Shown: in pieces, positions 21,401 through 31,800 of the stretch
How positions within the stretch are numbered: position 1 is the first letter of the stretch
How the letters are laid out: each line of letters begins with the position of its first letter
NCBI RefSeq assembly: GCF_025370935.1
Contig: NC_133494.1
Coordinates: 13,209,784-13,273,783 of the forward strand
Source: Choristoneura fumiferana
Taxonomy: Eukaryota > Arthropoda > Insecta > Lepidoptera > Tortricidae
Length of the DNA stretch: 64,000 bases
Direction of reading: 5' to 3'
The notes under the pieces: model-generated
The model's input: the letters and a program-made list of their open reading frames with translations, nothing else
What the model was told of the DNA's origin: nothing
Databases searched by the model: none
Made by a program: the position numbers and the translations under genes

Positions 21401-23973
21401 TTTTACGTTTGAGAAACATATAGGTAATGAACGCTTAATTTCAACTTGAAATTATAATCGAGATCTCAGAGGGTCGTTATACTAAATGTTAGCCTAACCA
21501 ATGTCATTCTCATTCCAGGAGTGTCTTCCGTATCGTCGAACAGCGGGGGCGTGAGCAGCGGCTGCTCGACCAAGCTGTGCGCGGGCGCGGTGTGCGGCGG
21601 CGCCTGCCTCGGGGCCGTGCCGCGGGCGCCCGCGCCGTCCGCGCCCTCGCGCGTGCGCCAACCCGCCTCCAACGCGCTGAGACGCTCGCAGCATCATAGC
21701 ATGAAGGTGCAACTTTTTACAGCGGCTAATATACTACCTACGGAATAATTTGTTAGCGAATTATTAGGCAGGCTAAAGTACCTAACACCTAACCATATTC
21801 ATAGTACCTATCTAAGACTCAGCAAGCGCTACAGAGCAGTATAACTCGAGGCGCAATCCCAATGTTTTTTACGTTCTTATAAGAATTAATATATTACTGC
21901 ACAATGTTGACTATTGACGATTGACTATTTTGGCGATAATTAATTACTTATACATAAAATATACATGCTATCGCGGACTTTTTTATAGCACTATTTAACT
22001 GTATTCATTTAGATATACATTTATTCGTATAACTCTTACGGTTTTTGCAGCGCACGCCAGAATAACTCGCAGATGAGTTTTTTTTTTCGATTTGCGTGAC
22101 ACTTATTGTTATATTTAGGCCAATTTACACAATCTTTTTAATTAATATATAAAAATGAATCCCTATTTACCTTGGTCACGGCATCACGCGTGAACGGCCG
22201 GACCGATTTCGCTAATTCTTTTTTTGTTGTGTTTGCTATTGTCAGGAGAAGGTTCTTATAAAAGATATAGAATTTAAAAAAACTCCACCGAGGGCAAAGC
22301 CGCGGGCACCAGCTAGTATCTTTATAAATTACCTATAGCCTATGTGTTATTCTGATGTATAGGCTATATTCTTGCTATATTATTGACTATTGTAAAGTTT
22401 CCTTCAAATCCATTCAGTAGTTTTTGCGTGAAAAAGTAACGAACATAATCCAAACATACATCCACGATCCCTACAAACTTTCGCGTTTATAATCCTTTGT
22501 GGGTCTTGGCCTCCTTAATGATTTTTCTCCATTTTCCGTTATTCCTGTCCTGGCCCCCTTTCTCCACCACGATGTTCTCTTGCCTATCCGCTTGAGATCT
22601 TTCTCTACACAGTCCTTCCACCGCTTACTGGGTCTTCCCCGGGGCCTTTTTTTGCTGCGGAGTCCACGAAGAAAATGTCCCCCACCCTTATCAAGTGTCC
22701 TGCCCGTCTAAGCCTTTGTGCCTTGCCGTATTTAACAATGGTTTCTTTACGGATCAGTGCTTCCAGCTCGTGATCCACTCACGTACGATGTGTGCCACCC
22801 GCTTCTCGCACTGTACCAACCGAAAATTCTCTTAGGACTCCTTTCGACCAATGCCAATTTTAGTTCGTCCTTTTGCATCAGCTTTCAGGTTTCACATGCG
22901 AAACTGGTCGGATGACACTTCTGTAGACTGTAAGCTTAGATTTAGTAGACAGGAGCTCGTTAGTTAGCATAATATTTAGTTTTAGGTTTACACGGGATCC
23001 AATATCCTTTTACTTCCGCAGGCTCGTCTCCAAGAGTACCAAGTGCACAGCTACACGGGCGGGCCGGGCGAGCCGTCGGGCCGACTGCCGCCCATCCGCG
23101 AGTTCCAACGCGAATTCCGCGAAGGCCGCCGCGAGAGCGCCGCCGCCTCCGCGTCCACTAGGATAAGGTGACCCATTGACTTTTTTCGTAGTCACCTAGA
23201 GGAGTTATTTGGGTTGACCTGTTGGGCTTTCATCTTGAATATTCGGATGGATGTATCATCAACGTAATAGTTTACTATGTTTGCACTTAACCGACTTAAC
23301 CCTCATCAAAATAGAGGCGATTTGTGAACCAGAAGGGTTTACTAACGAAAATGTTCACTCAACGCCACTGGTAGATAGAGCCCTAATGAATCCATAATTG
23401 TTTTTTGCTACAGTTGTACTTTAGTATGGCCTATTTAAGGGTTACTATAAATGAACAGCTAAGTGTTGTAGTAATTGCTAATTAATTGTTGTTATAATTT
23501 TCAGATGCGCCCAGAAAATAGTAACTCAATTAGAAACCTCGCCGCAAAAGAAACAGGACCACTTCTTTCGACCGCTAAAACCAGCGAACACAGATGACAC
23601 AACCAAACCCATAGATCAAAGCAAAGAGACTGAACAGAAAAAAGAAAACCCCAAAACTAAACCGAAGAAAGATGACAAGAAAAAGAAAGACGAAGAAACC
23701 TCAAACCAGGAAGAGAAGAATAAAAAGGATGAAAGCAGTGACAATAGAAAGAATGAAATAGCAGAAAGAAAAAAAGAGGAGAAGTTAAGGCTTAAAGCTG
23801 AAAAGGAAGCCAAGAAAGAAGCGAAACAACAGGCTAAAGAAGAAGAAAGACAGGCTAAGCTATTAGCCAAGGAGGAAGAAAGACAGGCCAAATTACTAGC
23901 AAAGGAGGAGAAAAAGAAAGCAAAGAAGGAAGCTAAGCTAGCGGCACAGGCCGAAAAGGAGAAGGGCAAATAA
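18437..23973 (+). CDS. RING-finger (C3HC4) protein with Lys/Glu-rich coiled-coil tail, 5' end not found
   Basis: Exons 18437-18499, 20112-20309, 20741-20867, 21519-21706, 23022-23167 and 23505-23973 join in phase (396 residues seen). The second exon is a RING: C-x2-C-x11-C-x-H-x3-C-x2-C-x17-C-x2-C, beginning C-V-I-C-V-N-A-K. This zinc-binding fold usually marks an E3 ubiquitin ligase. Residues after it are Ser/Gly-rich (W-G-V-P-G-S-V-S-S-Y-S-V), then Cys/Ala/Pro-rich. The last 150 residues are almost all Lys, Glu, Ala and Gln with runs such as A-K-K-E-A-K, consistent with a long charged helix. The first exon seen is acidic (N-K-L-E-E-N-E-P-E-L) with no start codon, so at least one 5' exon is missing. 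A canonical AATAAA is at 24310-24315. I do not recognise the ortholog; the substrate is unknown. Confidence 0.82.
19300..19510 (+). repeat. LINE 3' tail, copy 1
   Basis: TTCAAAGTTCAATATCTC...ACCGCATTAAAATCGGTTCA, a CAGACAGAC run and ATGACACCCCTCTTTTTGCG match the block at 62235-62530, where the same phrases occur in the same order. Typical of a 3' non-LTR tail. Confidence 0.7.
19586..20022. mobile_element. Three-level nest of MITEs
   Basis: The outer element begins GGGGCTAACTACGAAATTCG at 19586 and resumes at 19973 (CAGGGACGGTACGATACGAA, ending near 20022). It is interrupted by a second palindromic element, 19627-19972, with ends TACCATCAGCC / GGCTGATGGTA-like. That element is in turn interrupted by a third (19807-19963). 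Lies in the RING-gene intron just upstream of the RING exon. Confidence 0.75.
19807..19963. mobile_element. hAT-like MITE with 8-base target duplication (innermost of nest)
   Basis: Ends CATGGGCGTAGC and GCTACGCCCATG are inverted repeats, flanked by CTGATGGT on the left (19799-19806) and CTGATGAT on the right (19964-19971). An 8-base duplication is the hallmark of hAT elements. The insertion cut the right terminal repeat of the element around it. Confidence 0.75.
20112..20309 (+). CDS. RING domain exon
   Basis: This 198-base exon starts and ends in phase 0 and carries all eight zinc ligands. The exon boundary coincides with the first RING cysteine, so the domain sits in one exon. Acceptor TTGGTTTCAG, donor GTATGG. 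Basic residues follow the last ligand (R-A-K-I-L-R-L-R). Confidence 0.88.
20340..20650 (+). repeat. LINE endonuclease/reverse-transcriptase C-terminal fragment
   Basis: An open frame at 20351-20632 reads W-A-G-H-I-A-R-R-T-D-G-R-W, then P-P-T-R-W-M-D-D, and ends Y-V-Q-Q-W-T-S-Y-G before a stop and an ATGATGATG tail. This is the familiar C-terminus of a lepidopteran non-LTR retrotransposon ORF2, sitting in a RING-gene intron. It is a 5'-truncated copy, not a host gene. A second, shorter 3' end of the same element is at 21240-21340. Confidence 0.85.
20925..21125 (-). repeat. Unclassified interspersed repeat
   Basis: Contains GGTGGTTTTCCCTTGCATTC and GTTGTCTTTTACGACACTCA followed by a G-rich run, a phrase seen widely in moth genomes. 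The minus-strand open frame (V-W-N-A-R-E-N-H-H) looks like repeat read-through rather than a gene. Confidence 0.45.
21240..21340 (+). repeat. LINE 3' end fragment
   Basis: CAACCGAAGCAACTGGAGGT...GCCTATGTCCAACAGTGGACT then ATGATGATG matches the end of the longer fragment at 20340-20650 but is shorter and more diverged. Confidence 0.75.
22140..22322 (+). repeat. Helitron-like non-autonomous element
   Basis: Runs from AATTAATATATAAAAATGAA through GCGTGAACGGCCGGACCGAT to GCCGCGGGCACCAGCTAGT. The short GC hairpin before a CTAGT end fits the 3' terminus of lepidopteran Helitrons (Lep1 type). Assignment rests on recognition of the ends only. Confidence 0.55.
22495..22930 (-). repeat. LINE reverse-transcriptase C-terminal fragment (minus)
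   Basis: On the minus strand it reads K-R-P-R-G-R-P-S-K-R-W-K-D-C-V-E-K-D-L-K and R-T-S-W-W-R-K-G, the typical C-terminal signature of a non-LTR ORF2, with frame breaks. Lies in the RING-gene intron before exon 23022-23167. Confidence 0.75.
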
Positions 23974-24309
23974 TGGTTTACCGTTTAAATTTTTACAACG
24001 TAGGACTCGTAGCCGTCTAGAAACTAGATTCGAGTATTGTTACTATTGAGGGAAGGATCGCAAAAACAATTTTAATAGCATGTATTCAACAGAGTACTAA
24101 TAGTATGATTAATTACAATACATTCAAATAGAACATACTAAATACATGAGTTATTTTTATTTTGATGTTACATCATTGAGTTGAATGCTTCGATACTCAT
24201 TTCATAGAAATTATTTATTTATACTTCCACATTTTTGTTATAAAGCGAACAAAGTTGTTTGTAGATATGTTCTTTAGTTTTAAGGTGTTTTATTATGAGA
24301 AGCAATTAA

Positions 24310-24315
24310 AATAAA
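24310..24315 (+). terminator. Poly(A) signal of the RING gene
   Basis: AATAAA about 340 bases after the stop codon. Other AATAAA-type signals follow further downstream (for example near 24603), so alternative 3' ends are possible. Confidence 0.4.
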
Positions 24316-24919
24316 TACATAGTAGTTGGGTCATAGTTGGAACTCTATAAACTGTGAAGACTGAAAGAATGGGATAAAGAAATCATATCGTTTTGTAATT
24401 TACTTGTGTAACAAAGTAGTTAAGAGCTTGTGCATTCTGGCACCGCCAACCAATTATTTGACGACATAGGTACCTATCTATTGATTTGTTGTACTTACTT
24501 TATCTGTAAGTAAAGCTTTTATTAAGTATATTTAGTAAATTATTTTCATAATTTTTATATTTACTATAAATAACAATGGAAACAATAAAAACAATGATAA
24601 TGTAATAAATTCAAATTTGATTTCTTAACGCCCATTACTCTAAATCTAAATGCTTAACCATCTTACTAAATACCCATACAAATCTGATATTTATTACGAA
24701 TATTCGAAATACCTGCCGCAAGTCTCCAGAAATATAATCTTATGTGAAACCTAGACAAACCAATACCTATAGACTCGCTAAAAAATAATCTTGAGTAATT
24801 TTTGCTGAAATGTTTTTCATTTAATCAAAAATTGTAGCATCTTTTATTGATGAGGCTGAAACTGACAGTTAAAACATAGTGGTTCATGTTGCACTGAAAG
24901 TAATTATGATTAGAGGAGG

Positions 24920-25256
24920 GCAAATTTGAAGTAGCAATTACAAGTTTAATATGGATATGAGTAGTGCGAATGGTTAGATACATAGATTTAGCTATCATGT
25001 TATTTATTGGTCTTACTGTTATCTTATTATTATTACTTACTTACCGCAATGCAACCTTATAGATAAATAAATTCAATAAAATGTTATTCTTGCAAACAAC
25101 TATATGTAAAGAAAAATACTTTATTTTAAATAAAGGAGTTTTATACAGCTCAAACATTAACATCCTATTTACTATGCACCTTTTTGATAAAAATAAATAC
25201 TTGTAATAGTCATAGTCTTATCCATATTAAACTTGTAATCACTACTTCAAATCCGC
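24920..25256. repeat. MITE with 40-base inverted ends
   Basis: The left arm (AAATTTGAAGTAGCAATTAC...TTAATATGGAT) and right arm (ATCCATATTAAACTTGTAAT...CTACTTCAAAT) are near-perfect inverted repeats of about 40 bases around an AT-rich centre. Confidence 0.7.
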
Positions 25257-25572
25257 TTTATAATTACTATAATGTAATTTATAGATTGACGGGTCTCTGT
25301 CTCTTTTAGTTCTTTTTTTATTTATTTCTGCTAATTATTGTATATAATATTTGTTTGTTTATAAATAAATTTGTTCCGTCTCTGTCTCAACCTTGTATAT
25401 GGAATTAAGAAATTATAACAATTTCAGATACCCATCCTAAAGTAGATATTCCAATTTCATAAAATGTCATACACAAGGTTGAGTCGGAAACCTGTTGATA
25501 GTAGAATTATTTATTATTTATCTGAAAGAATTTAGGAAAACTTGACTCCAGATCTACTTAACTTCATGGTCT

Positions 25573-25980
25573 AAGATTCGAACTTGAAAAAAATCTGCAT
25601 CGGTCTGATAATAGAATGAAGAGTCATCGAGATAATAAGAAAATTTTATATTGACTTAAAGTATAAAACCTATAGAATATATAGACGTTGGGTTTACTAT
25701 TGTTTACCTGGACGGACAAACTACTGGTTTGCCAGGTTTATACTTAAACATTTATGTTGATGCCAGTTTATCATTCATCATTATTTTATTGTGAACACGT
25801 TGATATAGGGTTGTCTGCATTTAATTAAAAATCTTAAAAAATATTTAGAAAAAAATTGCCAGAACAGGATTTTTTTAGCAAAATCATTTCTAATATATGT
25901 TCTAATATACAAAATTTATTATAAAATACATTTCAATCTATTAACAGATCGGTGCAGATTTTTCAAGTTCGGATCTTCTA
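25573..25980. repeat. MITE with 42-base inverted ends
   Basis: Left AGATTCGAACTTGAAAAAAA...CTGATAATAGA pairs with right TCTATTAACAGATCGG...TTCAAGTTCGGATCT. About 400 bases with a unique AT-rich centre and no coding capacity. Confidence 0.7.
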
Positions 25981-26281
25981 CTATCAAGACTGTTTATTGA
26001 CTGCCAGTTTTAAGCTCTCATACTTTAAGCCCATTGTAAGATTAAAAGCGTAGAATCATATCAACCCGCATGTAGCATGAAGAGCTAGGTAAGTGTTAAA
26101 AATTAATTTTGTAAAGATTCCAACTGTTGGGATTTATTGTCAATCGTTAGAATTTTCCTGTAAAATAAATAAATTACAATGTTACCATATGCTCGTAGTT
26201 TCATTTTATTGACTCAATGCAACCAAAATTTATGATAAAGATTAATATTGCATTGCATGATATTGGAACTAATACTAATCT

Positions 26282-26287
26282 TTTATT
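26282..26287 (-). terminator. Poly(A) signal of NDUFB5
   Basis: Minus-strand AATAAA about 180 bases beyond the NDUFB5 stop codon. Confidence 0.4.
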
Positions 26288-26465
26288 TGTATTACAAAAC
26301 AGAGGTATGTGCCTTTGCCATGTGTTAGTCACAAGTAGTCACAACACAATAACCATATTTTAGAACACAAAAAAATTGATAAGCAACTTTCAATAGTTTA
26401 ATATCTACATGTAACAAATCACTTGAGAACTAAATTATACTAACATCACGGTAATAGAAAGTTGC

Positions 26466-28000
26466 TTAATCTTTGTAGTCGTCTCCAAGTCTGTCTCGCA
26501 TCTCTTCAGCAACCTTCTTCTCAATACGCAGGTATTTGTTAACCATAGGTCGGTAGTAGTAGGCCTGGTAATCTTGGCGCTCCTGCATCTTAGCAAGGAT
26601 ATCCTTCTCGAGCTGACGCAGCTTCACCTTCTGCTGCTCTTCATCAATGAAGTGCATAAACTTTTCATACTCCTGAAATGAGAGAAACATAATATGAATT
26701 ACAAACTTGAAACTTTATGGAATTGAAATGTGGATGGAATTGTACTGCAAATAAAGAATTGTGCACTCAAACATTCCAATAATACAAAGTTACCAAAAGG
26801 ACCATTGTAACTATTCTTAATAATAATGAATAACTCCTCCATATAGTCCGCGCGGCGGTTTAAGATGGCTCGGGAAAAGTAGAAGGGGCATGCGCAGTAG
26901 ACATTTCTTCGGTCTATTTGGTGGGGGCAGAGGAGTGAAGGGCGGGTGCGCGTCAACACTGACACGTTATTGGTTGATCAGTCGCTCTCCACCGCCCGCG
27001 CTCCGTTCATGCGTCTCGTTGTTCCCTTACGTACTGTTGCGCACAGATTGTTTAAAAAATTCTATTTTCATTACGTCATAGTGGAAAAAATGACGAAAAA
27101 TAAAGTTTTAACCAGGCAAGCCAATTATTTTAATTAAGGTTATCATTAGAGGAAAATTTGGCAACACCTATTCAACATTTACACCTGATTGCAAAAAAGC
27201 CTTCAATATTGCAAGATGACGTAATGGAAGAAATATCAACACTGCCAGATGGCTAATTTTAAACTACACTTCTCTAAAATTTACTTGTGTTATCCAGGTT
27301 CTCAAATCCCATCGGTTCATAGGTTTATGCATAAAGAAGTAACAGGCAGACAGAATGCTACTTTAGCATTTATATTAGTTTAAGATAGTAGGGATATTAA
27401 CAATTTTAATATACACCCTATTAGTGACTAGGCGTGACGGGTGCGTTTATATTTGTTATTTTACCTGCTGTGGGCTGGTATGTACGTATTGAGCGATAAA
27501 TCTCGTGATAGGATGGCGATGGTACTCCCAGTACTTGGGCTCATAGCCAGGCGGGATGGGCGTGAGCTGCGCCGGCCCGATGAACACGTTGGCGTAAAAT
27601 ATAATCAGCCCTACGGGGATCAAGCCCACCATGGCGTAGAAGTGGAACATATCCTTGAACTTGATGTATTGCCATCTGCAATCAGAGGTTATGACATTAA
27701 AAAGAGGTAATTCGTAACAATAACACCGTAAACGACGCCAAAGTTTCTTATTTATTCTGCAGTGCAAATAATATTTGAAGATAGTCATGTGGAAATTAAT
27801 AACAAATAAAAAGTGGTTAGGTAATCACTAACAGTATCACCGTACCTTGAGGGCTGGAGTGGCATTGTCTTGTGCCCATGATCGCCAAATAGGGCTTTGT
27901 TAGTTGAAAAATTCACATTTTGGACTATAAATGGTTTTCTAGGGTTATTTTTAAGTAAATTTATGCCGAAAGATCGGCCTAATGCACTCCAAGACACCAT
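26466..28000 (-). CDS. NDUFB5: NADH dehydrogenase [ubiquinone] 1 beta subcomplex subunit 5 (complex I B5/SGDH)
   Basis: Three exons, 28000-27846, 27675-27465 and 26672-26466, give 190 residues, close to the usual length of about 190. The N-terminus is a mitochondrial presequence rich in basic and hydroxylated residues (N-P-R-K-P-F-I-V-Q-N-V-N-F-S-T). Next comes a single membrane segment at about residues 64-84 (A-M-V-G-L-I-P-V-G-L-I-I-F-Y-A), then the family stretch P-P-G-Y-E-P-K-Y-W-E-Y-H-R-H-P-I and a long charged helix ending R-L-G-D-D-Y-K-D. It is an accessory subunit of the membrane arm of complex I in the inner mitochondrial membrane. The start is the first in-frame ATG of the exon, facing the ARFGEF3 start across a shared upstream region. 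All splice sites are GT-AG. Confidence 0.96.
26820..27100. promoter_or_regulatory. CpG/CCAAT/CRE-bearing block within an NDUFB5 intron
   Basis: Unlike the AT-rich intron around it, this stretch has many CG dinucleotides (CCGCGCGGCGG), an NRF-1-like GCATGCGCAG, an inverted CCAAT box (ATTGGTTG), and TACGTCA-type CRE sites (near 27074, with ATGACG near 27090). It resembles a promoter but no exon starts from it convincingly. It could be an alternative promoter, or promoter DNA carried in by a transposon or retrocopy. Confidence 0.35.
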
Positions 28001-28837
28001 TTTTTTGACAATTATTTGACGTAAGATGGAACAGTGTTGCTGTTATTTAGGCATATATATTTTTTAATAAGGCAACTTTCATCATAAAGCTTGAACCCAT
28101 GATACGAGATTGGCGAAGCCTAAAATAAAATACTATCATAATTAATTTCTGCGCCTTACACCATGCTTTTTATTTTGTACTAAATTAGTTGACTACAAAG
28201 TTTACAGAAGGCGCTTCGTACCTTCTGATTAGAGCCCATGATAATTTTATTGCTGTATTGTGTTACGATTTTTGGTGTTTCGGATTTTTTTATTGCAACA
28301 CCGGCAACGTTACATCATCCGCTTAAATAAGCGCGAATTTTAATTTAGAAATGATTGGACGTAATTTAATATTTCACGATTTTAATGAAAATAAATTTAT
28401 ATAATAATGCTTTGACTGATATGTATATTAAGTAATAAGTACTTACTTTTTATTAAAGTTAGCAGCTCACGCTCGTGTCACCGTCTGTACCAAACATTAA
28501 GATCATCTTCATTATAATTTTGGTAAAATACTATAACGATAATATGTAAAGCAGCAATTTTCATATTATTTCATAACATTTCAGGAAGTTCACGTGCAAC
28601 AGAGCAGCAATACTATGTACCACCTGTTGCCGACACTGTTCTTGATACGGGCCTTTAAAGCTAGTTATTGATTTTCAGACTGAGCATGCCCGCGTGAACG
28701 TCAAATGATAAGCTCGCCCACACAAAAATAAAATGTCTCTGCAGGGCGCAGTTGTTCGCTAATAAATTATTAATTACTTGCATTTCGACCTTTTCGAGTT
28801 CCTAAACCGCGTTTGTTATGCGTAATTTTGTGTAGCA
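28001..28837. promoter_or_regulatory. Shared divergent promoter region, NDUFB5 / ARFGEF3
   Basis: The two start codons face away from each other across 837 bases, so both promoters must lie here unless a 5' non-coding exon exists. The stretch is AT-rich with no CpG island. It contains a short GC-richer patch at 28670-28760 (AGCATGCCCGCGTGAACGTC), a reasonable place for the ARFGEF3 transcription start. No MITE or SINE was recognised here, in contrast to most gaps in the window. Confidence 0.45.
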
Positions 28838-31800
28838 ATGGAAGAATTACTTCAGGATATTTTCAAGGAGGCCACAGGACCTAAGCTGAGCACTCTCAGG
28901 AAAGCTTGTCAGGACGCTTTAGGTAAATAAAATTCTTGAAAATAAAATGTTTGTTAATGTAATGTGGGAGAAATTAATATAAAACAAAGAATATAATTTC
29001 AAGTGAAGTGAGTATAGGTAGAGTCATTCACGATGACGTGTGCCGTGGTTCTTATTACAATGTCATTAATGGCTAATTTTGACAAAATCACGCGTTTTCG
29101 TGGATGGCACTAGGTATAGGTATGTAATCGATGTGAGAAGCAGCATACGGAACACGTTCGACCATAAATTTGCTTAGTTTAAGCAATATATATGTAATAC
29201 TTGCCATGTGATATAAAATTCAGCAAGTTACCTATACGTTCTTGTATAGGTACAATTACATAGGTACCACCTATACCTATATCAAATTTGCCACTACCTA
29301 AGTCCCTAACTACTGGCCACTTTGAATGGTGATGTCATCCATGAAAAAATAACAGTAGACATAGGTGCTTATCTGGTTAGCTTAGTCAATATCAAAGAAT
29401 ATTAATGTACCTGTCAATATAGCGCCGCGTTTTGAGAGTCGCAAGTATTGCGATGAAGCCTGGTTCAAGCCACTTGCTGACAAGAGACAGAAAGGCTTTC
29501 CGTACCAACCTCCGTAAACTTCACTTTCCAGGCCTGTGGACGAAGATGTCGCTCTCACATCGGTCTAGTCACCCACGAAAGACGTTTTGCACAGGCAACA
29601 CGCTGAAATTGGTCTGAATCATTGGCTGAAATGAATAATGAATTGATGAAAGCACCGAACTTATGTCAAAATTTCATGTTAAAGCCACAAACGAATACCC
29701 CTTTGGCACCTATTGAATGATCAACCCTTGGAATTGAATAAGTATCTATGTACCTACCTAGATACGTTTCTGTTTCTTTCACCGTCCAGTCCGAAGTAGC
29801 GAAGCACCTATCGCATTTGTGCAGGTGTACTGTGAACTAGTTTGAAAAGGTTTAAAGTTTATAATAATGGAACTATAGGGATAATAAAACTAATGAAAAT
29901 GGACCGGCAGGCAAGGCCTTCACTTCTTAGCAAGGTGCCTCAGGGCGTCTCGATCGACCTCTCAGTGGGTTCTTCTAATGTCCATTACAGAAGCACTATG
30001 CATACAAGAGAGCAGCGGCCGGCGGGCGGCGCACGAGCTCCGTCGCGTGTGTCTGCTGCCACTACAAGTCGCGCTAGAGAGCAAACGACCGCGCCTCGTG
30101 CAGCTGGCACTGCAGGGGTTCCATGTATGTAAAGCACGAGGGAAGAACCTCAGACCACACTAACTAAAGCGTAGATATAGATATCCTTCATCCTTCTCAG
30201 ATGCATCATTCATTATAGTACCTATCTCGCTCTCTTTCTCTCTCATGTTCTAATTTATCTCGTCTCGTTGGCTTTACTTTAGCATGGCTTAAAACTGAAG
30301 AAATGTTTAAAAGCTGAGATCTGCCATCATCAAAATTGTATGGACATAAAAATACTTAATTATCGACATAAAAATACGTAATGATCTGCCTAAACTTGCC
30401 AAATCATGAAATGGCGGCGTTTCATGTCATGACATGATATGCCTAGGAATTTCATGATCTGCCTAAACGTCACTAGGCAAATCGTTAAAAGGTGAGTTTT
30501 GAACGATATGGTGGATGTCCCTTAGCCAATTCATGAAATGGCGCCATTTCACGATATGCCTAGGAATTTCGTGATCTGGCGGATTTTACGATCGGCCGCC
30601 GACATAGGCAATCTCGCTCTACATTGGGGCTAAAGCCGGCGTTAGCCCTATACTACGAAGTGCAAAATTCGAACTTCGTATCTTGCTGTCTCGCTGACGC
30701 TATATTAGTTAATACCAGAGTGAGAGGGATGGTACGATACGAACTTCGATTTTCGAATTTCGTAATAGCCCCCTGGTTATTTTCACTTTTGTTAAAATTA
30801 AAGGTAGCGCAGGAGGTACTTATGTGCCTTTTTTTATTTAGAAAATCCTTCGCGACGACCGTTTCCATCGTGGGATCGAGCCAGAAGACGACTCGCTATG
30901 GATGCCTTCGCAACTCCTTTGTGCCACAGCTTCCGTCATGTACCACTTGCCAGATACTCAAGTACGTATCATCAAGAGCAAGAGTACCCTAAAAGATCAG
31001 CTCCATCTTCGATTCTTAGCTTTATTTTTATCGATTCGCACGAGCGAAGCCGCTACTCTACCTGCGGTATCGCTCGTGTGAACCGATAGATAAATTTAGC
31101 AGTTGAAATGAAACTCCAGGATTTTACTACCTACTGAAATACCAAAAAAAGGACTAAAACTAGAGCATAATAGTAGATTATTGTCGTGGCCTGGAAGTAG
31201 GCAATTGCTGGCTGAGTATGAGTATATATTGCTATTCCAGCCGAGACTAATATAAAGCTTTTCTCAAAAATGGTGAATAATTCTGAAATAGAATAAACTT
31301 TTTCTCAAAATATATTATAAAATGTAATTTTATTCCAATATTTTTCTTATGCTTTCCCGCCTTTTTTCATTAAAAATAAACTGCAGGTGTATTTTTCCAC
31401 CGAAAACACCACAAGCTATTTCAGACCCAATAGAAAAAGTCCGGAGTTCCAACAAAATATCTGATACCGGCCATTAGACTTGGCTGTATACGACTTGTGC
31501 CAACATTTCCATGACCTTTTTAACTTTAAAAAAAAATGTGACTGATTGCAGGCGCGCTAATTCATTATTGTCGAGCTAGCGCGCCTGCAATCTTTTTAAC
31601 TTTTTAATTTTTCACTGACCATAAACTATGCACTTCACCTTCTGATATGTAAAGAATAATGTCAACTTTTACGGTCATTTTTGAGAAAAGTCATTTTATA
31701 TATCACCTACATTCAGTAGGTATAAATAGGTACGACATTATGAGCATGATACTCGTAAGTGAAAAAGTTGTTTATGTTTGGCTGGTCTTAGGTCCAAATA

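Larger units (their letters stand above)
24316..26281. other. Convergent intergenic region between the RING gene and NDUFB5
   Basis: About 2 kb of AT-rich DNA with no exon. It holds two inverted-repeat elements (24920-25256 and 25573-25980) and a weaker inverted pair around CTCAACCTTGT / ACAAGGTTGAG at about 25388 and 25475. Confidence 0.5.

Noticed and set aside
23616..23969. Minus-strand Phe/Ser/Leu-rich open frame
   Set aside because: It is the antisense shadow of the Lys/Glu-rich last exon of the RING gene.
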